This document shows positions 4,075 through 11,467 of a DNA stretch of 11,467 bases, in pieces. The notes under the pieces are model-generated. The model saw only the letters and a program-made list of their open reading frames with translations, made no database searches and was not told the origin of the DNA. Each line of letters opens with the position of its first letter. The stretch's first letter is position 1. Location: positions 1 through 11,467 of the forward strand of contig CAZYPH010000073.1 in the NCBI GenBank assembly GCA_964649095.1, given 5' to 3'. The stretch is from CAZYPH01 sp964649095. GTDB taxonomy: Bacteria; Bdellovibrionota; UBA1018; UBA923. Made by a program: the position numbers and the translations under genes.

Positions 4075-7000
4075 ATGGCCTCTCTTTTTTCGTCCAATCG
4101 TCGTACACGTAAAGATTTCGCTGAGGTAAAGGCCCCAGTAAGCATCCCCGATCTAATTGAACTTCAGAAACGCTCGTATGATTTGTTTCTCCAGAAAGAT
4201 ATTCCGCCGGTAAAACGCGAGCTTTTGGGCCTACAGGCTGTATTTAAATCGGTTTTTCCAATCGAAGATTTTAATAAAACGGCTTCTTTAGAGTTTGAGA
4301 GTTATACATTAGAGAATCCTAAGTATGACGTCTTAGAGTGTCGTCAGCGCGGTATGACTTATGCCGCCCCCTTAAAAGTTACGGTCCGTTTAGTGGTTTT
4401 TGATGTTGAAGAGGGTGTCGCAGCCTCACGTAATATTCGGGATATTAAGGAACAAGAAGTTTATCTCGGTGAGATTCCTTTGATGACAGATAGTGGGTCT
4501 TTTATCATCAACGGCACCGAACGTGTAATTGTGAGTCAGCTGCATCGTTCACCAGGTGTGATTTTTGATCATGATCAGGGTAAGAGTCACTCAAGTGGAA
4601 AGATTCTTTATTCGGCGCGCTTAATTCCTCATCGTGGTTCATGGCTTGATTTTGAATTCGACCATAAAGATATTGTTTTTGCCCGTATAGATCGTAAGCG
4701 GAAGATGCCTGCTACCGTAGTCCTTCGCGCATTGGGTTATTCAACTCAAGACTTATTAAAGTTTTTCTATAAGACAGAATTGATTGAGATTAAGGACGGC
4801 TCTTTTTTTAAAGATTTAGATTTTGATATTCTTTCGGGGCAACGTGCCGACGAGGACTTGCTACATCCAAAAACGGGTGAAGTATTAGTTCGAAAGAATC
4901 GAAAATTTACCAAGGCCGTTATTGAGAAGATACAAAAGTCGGGTATTAAGAGTATCGAAATCCCTCGTGAATCGATTGTTGGGCGCATTTTGTCCGATGA
5001 TGTGGTTGATGAACAGACCGGGGAGGTTGTCGTCGAAGTTAATACCGACTTAACCGAATCACACCTTAAAGAATTTGCAGCTCGTGGTATTTCATCCTTT
5101 AGGACTATCTTCACCGATAATTTAACGAATGGTCCATTTATTCGGGACACCTTGTTAATTGATAAAGTGAACAGTCCTGAAGAGGCTTTAATCGAAATTT
5201 ATAAACGGATGCGTCCAGGTGATCCACCAACTCTAGATGCAGCAAGACAGTTATTTGAGAATTTATTCTTTAACTCAGACCGCTACGATTTGTCGCGAGT
5301 GGGGCGTCTAAAATTAAATTATAAATTCCCGCAAAATGGCATTAGCCCAGCGGTAACCGTGTTGACCAATGCTGATATTATGGAAACCGTGAAATATCTG
5401 TGTGAGTTGAATAACGGGCGGGGCGTGATTGATGACATTGATCATTTAGGTAATCGCCGAGTTCGAGCTGTTGGTGAGTTGATTGAAAACCAGTATCGTA
5501 TCGGTTTGGTGCGTATGGAGCGCGCCATTCGCGAGCGAATGAGTATTCAAGAGATCGAAACGTTGATGCCGCACGATCTAATAAATCAAAAGCCGGTTTC
5601 AGCGGTCGTAAAAGAATTTTTTGGTTCGAGTCAGTTATCGCAATTTATGGATCAAACAAATCCATTGTCTGAAATCACCCACAAGCGCCGCTTGTCAGCT
5701 TTAGGGCCAGGTGGTTTGACGCGCGAGAGAGCTGGATTTGAAGTGCGAGACGTTCATCCCACCCACTATGGTCGTATTTGTCCGATTGAGACTCCAGAGG
5801 GTCCGAATATCGGTTTGATTGCCTCTCTGTCAACCTTCGCCCGGGTCAATGAATTTGGGTTTATTGAAACTCCTTATCGGCCAGTGCAGGAGAGAAAGGT
5901 CGTAGACGAGATCCGCTATTTTAGTGCAACTGAAGAAGAGAACAAAGTAATCGCTCAGGTTGAGTCTCACGTTTTACGGCAAATGCATTTTGAGGGTGCG
6001 AAGAGCGCTCCTGCTCGTCGTAAGGGTGAGTTTGCTCTAGTGAATCCCGATGAAATTGAATTGATGGATGTTAGTCCAAATCAGCTAGTGTCAATTGCTG
6101 CGTCGTTGATCCCATTCTTAGAGCACGACGATGCAAACAGGGCCTTGATGGGTTCGAACATGCAACGCCAGGCTGTTCCTTTATTGAGAACTTCAGCCCC
6201 TTTGGTAGGTACTGGTATTGAAGGCATTGTAGCGCGTGACAGCGGCGCAATTGTTACCAGTCGGTATGATGGCGAAGTAATAATGGTCGACGGAGCCAAA
6301 GTTGTTGTTCGCACTAGTGGTAAAAAGGATAAGGCGAATGGATCTGATGTCGAAATCTATAATTTGGTTAAACATCAAAGGTCCAATCAAAATACCTGTA
6401 TTAATCAGCGACCTGTGGTGAGTGTCGGCGATAAAGTTAAGGCTGGTGATCCGCTTGCAGACGGTCCAGCTACGGATACGGGGGAGCTAGCGCTTGGTCA
6501 AAATGTCTTAGTCGCATTCATGCCATGGCAAGGCTACAACTTCGAGGATTCAATTCTGATTAGCGAACGTCTTATTCAGCAAGATAGCTTTACCTCAGTG
6601 CATATTGAGGAGTTTGAATGCGTGTCCCGGGATACGAAACTTGGTAAAGAAGAAGTGACCCGAGACATTCCAAATGTAGGTGAAGAGGGACTTAAGGACC
6701 TTGATGAGAGCGGGATCATCCGTATTGGCGCTGAAGTTAAGCCAGGCGATATTCTGGTCGGTAAGGTTACACCAAAAGGTGAAACTCAGTTATCGCCAGA
6801 AGAAAAATTGCTTAGAGCAATTTTTGGTGAAAAGGCGGGGGACGTTCGAGATACTTCGTTGCGTGTGCCGTCAGGTATTTATGGAACTGTTATTAATGCT
6901 CAGGTTTTTGCTCGAGAGGGTACTGAGCAGGATGAACGGAGCCGTCAGATTTTGGAGGCAGAAATCGTTCGTATTCGCCGTGATGAAAAGATTGAGTTGG

Positions 7001-8190
7001 ACTCAATTAAATTTACCACACGAGGCGAAGTACTGAAGGTTCTAAAGGGACACCAAACGACGGGAAAATTGTTATCAGAGGATGGTTCATTAGAGTTATT
7101 GAAAAAAGGCCAAGAACTTACCTCGGATGTTCTAGCAGAGATCCCATTTGAGTTATTACCCTATGTCCCTGTAGAGGACGCAGCGGAACAAAAAGTAACA
7201 GCCTTAATGAGGGCTGCCCGTGAAAAAATTGACTTAGTCAAAGCTGTTTTTAAGGAAAAGACAGATCGTCTAAAGCGCGGAGACGAGTTACCTCCTGGTG
7301 TTATTAAGATGGTGAAGGTTTACATTGCAATCAAGCGTCGCTTGAGTGTGGGTGATAAAATGGCCGGTCGCCATGGTAACAAAGGGGTAATCTCTAGAGT
7401 GGTTCCTATTGAGGACATGCCTTATTTAGCTGATGGTCGTCCCGTCGATATGGTACTTAATCCCTTGGGGGTTCCATCTAGGATGAACATTGGCCAGATT
7501 TTGGAGGTCATGTTGGGTTGGTCTGCCATCGGAATAGCTGAAAAACTAGAAAATTATATGAATCAATTTGATTTAGATAATCTTCGAAAAATGTTGAAGC
7601 GTGTTTATAACACGCCAGAGATCGCAAAGATTATTGATTCGGCGAGCGAAAGTGAATTGAAGAGGGTCGTATCGGCAGTCAAGGGCGGTATCCATTTTGC
7701 GAGTCCTGTCTTTGATGGTGCGACAGAGTCAGAAATTCACGAGATGTTGCAGCTAGCAGAGCTTCCGACACGAGGACAGACTACTTTGTTTGATGGCACA
7801 ACCGGGGAAGCCTTTTCAGAGGATGTCACCGTGGGTGTTATGTACATGTTAAAGCTCCACCACTTTGTTGAAGAAAAAATACTTGCGCGTAGCATTGGGC
7901 CATATTCTTTGGTTACTCAGCAGCCACTGGGTGGTAAAGCGCAGTTTGGCGGTCAACGACTAGGGGAGATGGAGGTTTGGGCACTTGAGGCTTATGGTGC
8001 TGCTCACACGCTTCAGGAAATGCTAACCGTAAAATCAGATGATGTGACTGGTCGGAATCGAATGTACGAGGCTATTGTTAAGGGCGAGCATGTCTTGGAA
8101 CCAGGTTTACCGGAGTCTTTCAACGTTTTGGTGAAAGAGCTTCAGAGCTTGGCTCTAAATGTCGAATTAATCGAAGACAAACAAGAATAG
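4075..8190 (+). CDS. rpoB: DNA-directed RNA polymerase subunit beta
   Basis: RpoB is one of the two large catalytic subunits of RNA polymerase. The product is 1371 residues from ATG 4075 (E. coli 1342). An SI1-type insertion lies at about 230-350. The rifampicin pocket (about 519-582) contains FFGSSQLSQFMDQTNPLSEI and matches E. coli closely; Asp526, His536 and Ser541 equal E. coli D516, H526 and S531, the usual resistance sites, all in the sensitive state. NFEDS (Glu824, Asp825) and DKMAGRHGNKG (Lys1095, Lys1103) form active-centre segments, with an SI2-type insertion between them. The C-terminal clamp-anchor region reads GGKAQFGGQRLGEMEVWALE. Odd points: KxHARSTG is KILARSIG (1268-1275), and the usual Phe of QRFGEM is Leu1296. 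rpoC follows after 9 bases. Confidence 0.99.
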   Translation: MASLFSSNRRTRKDFAEVKAPVSIPDLIELQKRSYDLFLQKDIPPVKRELLGLQAVFKSVFPIEDFNKTASLEFESYTLENPKYDVLECRQRGMTYAAPLKVTVRLVVFDVEEGVAASRNIRDIKEQEVYLGEIPLMTDSGSFIINGTERVIVSQLHRSPGVIFDHDQGKSHSSGKILYSARLIPHRGSWLDFEFDHKDIVFARIDRKRKMPATVVLRALGYSTQDLLKFFYKTELIEIKDGSFFKDLDFDILSGQRADEDLLHPKTGEVLVRKNRKFTKAVIEKIQKSGIKSIEIPRESIVGRILSDDVVDEQTGEVVVEVNTDLTESHLKEFAARGISSFRTIFTDNLTNGPFIRDTLLIDKVNSPEEALIEIYKRMRPGDPPTLDAARQLFENLFFNSDRYDLSRVGRLKLNYKFPQNGISPAVTVLTNADIMETVKYLCELNNGRGVIDDIDHLGNRRVRAVGELIENQYRIGLVRMERAIRERMSIQEIETLMPHDLINQKPVSAVVKEFFGSSQLSQFMDQTNPLSEITHKRRLSALGPGGLTRERAGFEVRDVHPTHYGRICPIETPEGPNIGLIASLSTFARVNEFGFIETPYRPVQERKVVDEIRYFSATEEENKVIAQVESHVLRQMHFEGAKSAPARRKGEFALVNPDEIELMDVSPNQLVSIAASLIPFLEHDDANRALMGSNMQRQAVPLLRTSAPLVGTGIEGIVARDSGAIVTSRYDGEVIMVDGAKVVVRTSGKKDKANGSDVEIYNLVKHQRSNQNTCINQRPVVSVGDKVKAGDPLADGPATDTGELALGQNVLVAFMPWQGYNFEDSILISERLIQQDSFTSVHIEEFECVSRDTKLGKEEVTRDIPNVGEEGLKDLDESGIIRIGAEVKPGDILVGKVTPKGETQLSPEEKLLRAIFGEKAGDVRDTSLRVPSGIYGTVINAQVFAREGTEQDERSRQILEAEIVRIRRDEKIELDSIKFTTRGEVLKVLKGHQTTGKLLSEDGSLELLKKGQELTSDVLAEIPFELLPYVPVEDAAEQKVTALMRAAREKIDLVKAVFKEKTDRLKRGDELPPGVIKMVKVYIAIKRRLSVGDKMAGRHGNKGVISRVVPIEDMPYLADGRPVDMVLNPLGVPSRMNIGQILEVMLGWSAIGIAEKLENYMNQFDLDNLRKMLKRVYNTPEIAKIIDSASESELKRVVSAVKGGIHFASPVFDGATESEIHEMLQLAELPTRGQTTLFDGTTGEAFSEDVTVGVMYMLKLHHFVEEKILARSIGPYSLVTQQPLGGKAQFGGQRLGEMEVWALEAYGAAHTLQEMLTVKSDDVTGRNRMYEAIVKGEHVLEPGLPESFNVLVKELQSLALNVELIEDKQE

Positions 8191-8199
8191 GATACACAC

Positions 8200-11100
8200 G
8201 TGAAAGACTTATTGAATTTTTTTGATAAACCCAAAGACCCGTTGAGTTTTACTGGTATTCGTATCTCGTTAGCCTCGCCGGAAAAGATACGGGAATGGTC
8301 TTTTGGAGAAGTAAAGAAGCCAGAGACTATCAATTACCGCACTTTTAAGCCCGAGAGAGATGGCTTGTTTTGCGCTAAAATCTTTGGACCAGTAAAAGAC
8401 TATGAGTGTAACTGCGGTAAATATAAGCGCATGAAGCACCGTGGTGTAGTTTGTGAAAAATGTGGGGTCGAGGTTATCCAATCGAAAGTGCGTCGAGAAC
8501 GATTGGGTCATATTGAGCTTGCGACTCCGGTTGCACACATTTGGTTTTTGCGATCATTGCCCTCACGTATCGGAGCTCTACTTGATATAACTCTAAAGGA
8601 GTTGGAGAAAGTACTTTATTGTGAGGCTTATATCGTACTTGATCCGGGTAACTCCGGTCTGGAAGAGTTTACTGTTCTAAGTGAAGACAAATACGCGCAG
8701 CTTCTGAAAGATAACGTCACGTTTACAGCAGGTCTTGGTGGTGATGCGGTGCGTGATGCGCTTAAGAAGATTGATATTGATTTGTTAGCGCGGCATCTGC
8801 GCAAAGAAATGCGTGCCACGACCTCCGAGGCTTCCAAAGCTAAACTCGCAAAACGATTGAAAGTGGTAGAGGCTTTTAAAGACAGTGATAACCGCCCTGA
8901 GTGGATGATGCTTGAGGTGATTCCTGTGATCCCGCCGGAATTGCGTCCCTTGGTTCCTTTGGACGGGGGCCGCTTTGCAACTTCCGATCTGAACGATTTA
9001 TACAGGCGGGTTATTAATAGGAATAACAGGCTGAGGCGGCTGATTGAGTTAAGTGCTCCTGAGATTATTATTCGAAACGAAAAACGCATGATGCAAGAGG
9101 CCGTTGATGCCTTGTTCGATAATGGCCGCCGAGGTAAGACTTTTACCGGTCCAAGCAAGCGCCCATTGCGTTCTCTTTCTGACATGTTGAAGGGTAAGCA
9201 GGGAAGGTTTCGCCAGAATTTATTAGGTAAGCGGGTGGACTATTCCGGCCGATCCGTAATTGTTGTTGGTCCTGAACTACGCCTTCATCAGTGTGGATTA
9301 CCAAAGCAAATGGCGTTGGAGTTATTCAAACCGTTTATTTATAACAAACTCTCTGAATATGGCTTTGTCACTACCATTAAAAGCGCGAAGAAGATGGTGG
9401 AGCGTCAGAGGCAGGAGGTTTGGGATATTTTAGATGAGGTTGTGAAGGAACATCCGGTTCTGTTGAACAGGGCTCCAACCTTGCATCGATTGGGTATTCA
9501 GGCATTTGAGCCTGTTTTGATCGAGGGTAAGGCGATTCAATTGCATCCGTTGGTATGTTCGGCATTTAATGCGGATTTTGACGGCGACCAAATGGCCGTC
9601 CACGTGCCGTTATCGATCGAAGCGCAGATCGAAGCTCGCGTACTAATGATGTCGACTAATAATATTCTTTCACCTGCTCACGGTAAGCCTATCATTGTAC
9701 CTTCACAGGATATTGTGTTGGGGCTTTATTATATGACTCGTGAACGTCCTTTTGCAAAGGGGGAGGGCATGGTATTCGCGTCTCCCGCAGAAGTGTCGTT
9801 TGCCTATGCTAACGATAAGGTAGCTTTGCAGGCCAAAATTCGCTGTCGGGTGCAGGGTAAGATAAGAGAAACAACGGTGGGCCGTGTATTATTGAGTGAA
9901 GTGATCCCAGCTCAACTGCCGTTTCATTTGTATGATCGGGTATTAGATAAAAAACAGATTGCTGAGCTCATTGACCAGTGTTTCAGGCTTGCTGGCAATA
10001 AGCAGACCGTCCTTCTTGCAGATCAAATCATGTCGACTGGTTTTAAAATGGCAACTCGGGCGGGTATTTCAATTTGTGTTGATGACATGTTAATGCCTGT
10101 TGAGAAGAATGAGTTTATATCTAAGGCTTATGCTCAAGTTAGTGAAATTGAGCACCAATATGTTGATGGACTAATCACTGATGGTGAGCGCTATAACAAG
10201 GTAATTGATATCTGGGCGCAGACTTCAGAACATATTGCCTCAGCGATGATGAAGAAGCTAAGTTCTCAGAAAATGACAGGGCCGTCCGGACAAGAAGTGG
10301 AGATTCCATCATTTAATGGGATCTTCATGATGGCCGATTCCGGGGCGCGTGGTAGTAATGCCCAGATTCGGCAGTTGGCAGGAATGCGCGGTCTGATGGC
10401 TAAACCATCCGGGGAAATTATTGAGACACCGATTACTGCAAATTTTAGAGAAGGTCTCAGTGTACTTCAGTACTTTATTTCTACTCACGGAGCTCGTAAG
10501 GGTCTAGCTGATACGGCTCTCAAGACAGCAAACTCAGGTTATTTAACCCGTCGTTTGGTCGATGTATCTCAAGATGTCATAGTTCGTGAGTTCGACTGTG
10601 GAACTAAGGATGGGATATTTGTCGCCGCCCTCATCGAGGGTGGGGAAATTATTGAACGCATGGGCGATCGTATTTTAGGTCGAGTTGCGTTAGACGATGT
10701 CATTGATCCAATTACCAGTGACATTATTGTTCCAGCCAATGGTGAAATCGATGAAGAGAAAGTGCAGAAGATTGAAAATTCTGGGCTTGATCGTGTAAAG
10801 ATTCGATCGGTTCTTACATGTCAGAGTGAGGACGGTACGTGCTCACTGTGTTATGGACGTGATTTAGCAAGAGGTCGTATGGTGAGCCTAGGAGAGGCTG
10901 TTGGGGTGATTGCGGCACAGTCTATTGGTGAGCCAGGAACACAGCTTACGATGCGTACATTCCATATCGGCGGTACCGCTTCACGTCGGGCAGAGCAATC
11001 TACTTTGGAGGCTAAAACAAAGGGACGCGTTAAGTTTATTAACGTTCATACGGTGTCCAATAAAGACAAGCATTTGATTGTGATGAATCGAATGGGTGAA

Positions 11101-11467
11101 TTAGTTGTCTTGGATGATAATGGTCGTGAGCGTGAGCGTTATGGTTTAACTTATGGTGCTAGGTTGTTGGTTGCTGACGGTACCGTAGTTGAGAAGAATG
11201 TTGTGATGGCTGAGTGGGATCCATACTCAACACCAATCATAACCGAGGCTACAGGTGTTATTAGGTTCGAAGACATCGAAGAAGGTGTGACTATGCAGGA
11301 GCAGGTGGACCCTGTGACTGGACTCTCGCACAAGGTAATCGTCGACTCAAAATCTAGTGATAAGCGGCCAAAGGTATTGGTAAAAGATAGTAACGGAGAA
11401 ACTTTAACAATTCCAGGAAGTTCACGGGTTGCTCGCTACATGATTCCGGTTGGGGCCAACGTAGTTA
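8200..11467 (+). CDS. rpoC: DNA-directed RNA polymerase subunit beta' (N-terminal 1089 codons, partial)
   Basis: RpoC holds the catalytic magnesium of RNA polymerase. The frame is open from GTG 8200 to the window edge; about 300 residues should be missing if the length is like E. coli (1407). The start follows TAGGA (8188-8192), which overlaps the rpoB stop. Visible parts: the first zinc ribbon with Cys70, Cys72, Cys85 and Cys88; VDYSGRSVIVVGPELRLHQC; the NADFDGD loop with Asp459, Asp461 and Asp463; a bridge-helix segment (TANFREGLSVLQYFISTHGA); the second zinc site Cys800, Cys874, Cys881, Cys884, with the same spacing as E. coli; and the trigger-loop start QLTMRTFHIGG (Met918, Arg919, His922). 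From about residue 929 the trigger loop is interrupted by an SI3-type insertion, in which the window ends. All catalytic and zinc residues checked are intact. Confidence 0.99.
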   Translation, partial: MKDLLNFFDKPKDPLSFTGIRISLASPEKIREWSFGEVKKPETINYRTFKPERDGLFCAKIFGPVKDYECNCGKYKRMKHRGVVCEKCGVEVIQSKVRRERLGHIELATPVAHIWFLRSLPSRIGALLDITLKELEKVLYCEAYIVLDPGNSGLEEFTVLSEDKYAQLLKDNVTFTAGLGGDAVRDALKKIDIDLLARHLRKEMRATTSEASKAKLAKRLKVVEAFKDSDNRPEWMMLEVIPVIPPELRPLVPLDGGRFATSDLNDLYRRVINRNNRLRRLIELSAPEIIIRNEKRMMQEAVDALFDNGRRGKTFTGPSKRPLRSLSDMLKGKQGRFRQNLLGKRVDYSGRSVIVVGPELRLHQCGLPKQMALELFKPFIYNKLSEYGFVTTIKSAKKMVERQRQEVWDILDEVVKEHPVLLNRAPTLHRLGIQAFEPVLIEGKAIQLHPLVCSAFNADFDGDQMAVHVPLSIEAQIEARVLMMSTNNILSPAHGKPIIVPSQDIVLGLYYMTRERPFAKGEGMVFASPAEVSFAYANDKVALQAKIRCRVQGKIRETTVGRVLLSEVIPAQLPFHLYDRVLDKKQIAELIDQCFRLAGNKQTVLLADQIMSTGFKMATRAGISICVDDMLMPVEKNEFISKAYAQVSEIEHQYVDGLITDGERYNKVIDIWAQTSEHIASAMMKKLSSQKMTGPSGQEVEIPSFNGIFMMADSGARGSNAQIRQLAGMRGLMAKPSGEIIETPITANFREGLSVLQYFISTHGARKGLADTALKTANSGYLTRRLVDVSQDVIVREFDCGTKDGIFVAALIEGGEIIERMGDRILGRVALDDVIDPITSDIIVPANGEIDEEKVQKIENSGLDRVKIRSVLTCQSEDGTCSLCYGRDLARGRMVSLGEAVGVIAAQSIGEPGTQLTMRTFHIGGTASRRAEQSTLEAKTKGRVKFINVHTVSNKDKHLIVMNRMGELVVLDDNGRERERYGLTYGARLLVADGTVVEKNVVMAEWDPYSTPIITEATGVIRFEDIEEGVTMQEQVDPVTGLSHKVIVDSKSSDKRPKVLVKDSNGETLTIPGSSRVARYMIPVGANVV

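Noticed and set aside
6680..7036. 118-codon open frame on the plus strand inside rpoB
   Set aside because: It overlaps a conserved part of rpoB in another frame, and its product has no recognisable motif or ribosome binding site of note.
8628..9185. 185-codon open frame on the minus strand opposite rpoC
   Set aside because: It is antisense to conserved RpoC sequence, is rich in Ser, Arg and Leu as expected from a shadow frame, and resembles no known protein.
10987..11467. Poorly conserved stretch after the RpoC trigger-loop motif, as a foreign insertion
   Set aside because: It sits exactly where proteobacterial RpoC carries the SI3 insertion, so it is a known lineage-specific domain, not a transfer event.

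Overview
This is a slice of the bacterial core translation and transcription cluster, all on the plus strand: 3' end of tuf, rpmG, tRNA-Trp(CCA), secE, nusG, rplK, rplA, rplJ, rplL, rpoB and the first 1089 codons of rpoC, which runs off the right edge. No mobile element, CRISPR array, phage gene or accessory gene is visible, and I found no undescribed system. The more interesting content is small: structured non-coding gaps, start-site choices, N-terminal extensions, and a few substitutions at very conserved positions of RpoB.

Organism. RpoB carries the large SI1- and SI2-type insertions and RpoC has an SI3-type insertion in the trigger loop, so this is a Gram-negative, proteobacterial-grade polymerase. 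SecE has three membrane segments, as in E. coli. In contrast, rpmG sits between tuf and tRNA-Trp and encodes the four-cysteine form of L33, which E. coli lacks. The RpoC N-terminus and RpoB resemble those I recall from lineages once grouped as Deltaproteobacteria (Desulfobacterota, Bdellovibrionota, SAR324 and relatives). I favour that broad placement with moderate confidence; a tree would decide. Base composition looks moderate to AT-leaning and even across genes, with no sign of recent transfer.

Layout. Bases 1-56 end EF-Tu. A 161-base gap (57-217) holds a nested hairpin and several short alternative stems before rpmG (218-367). tRNA-Trp (425-501) is followed by secE and nusG, then the L11-L1 genes (rplK, rplA), the L10-L12 stalk genes (rplJ, rplL), a strong terminator-like hairpin (3946-3999), and rpoB-rpoC, separated from each other by only 9 bases. 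Outside the tuf-rpmG and rplL-rpoB gaps, spacings are short (9-74 bases), consistent with co-transcription. I could not recognise a convincing sigma-70 promoter anywhere.

How it fits together. EF-Tu, L33, L11, L1, L10 and L12 serve the ribosome; L11, L10 and L12 form the stalk base and stalk that recruit EF-Tu and the other GTPases. SecE is the essential small subunit of the SecYEG translocon. NusG travels with the polymerase made from RpoB and RpoC and links it to the ribosome or Rho. The rplL-rpoB hairpin probably sets the ratio of ribosomal protein to polymerase transcripts, as the attenuator at the same place does in E. coli. The usual gap for an L10-binding leader in front of rplJ is missing (14 bases only), so stalk-protein feedback must work differently or elsewhere.
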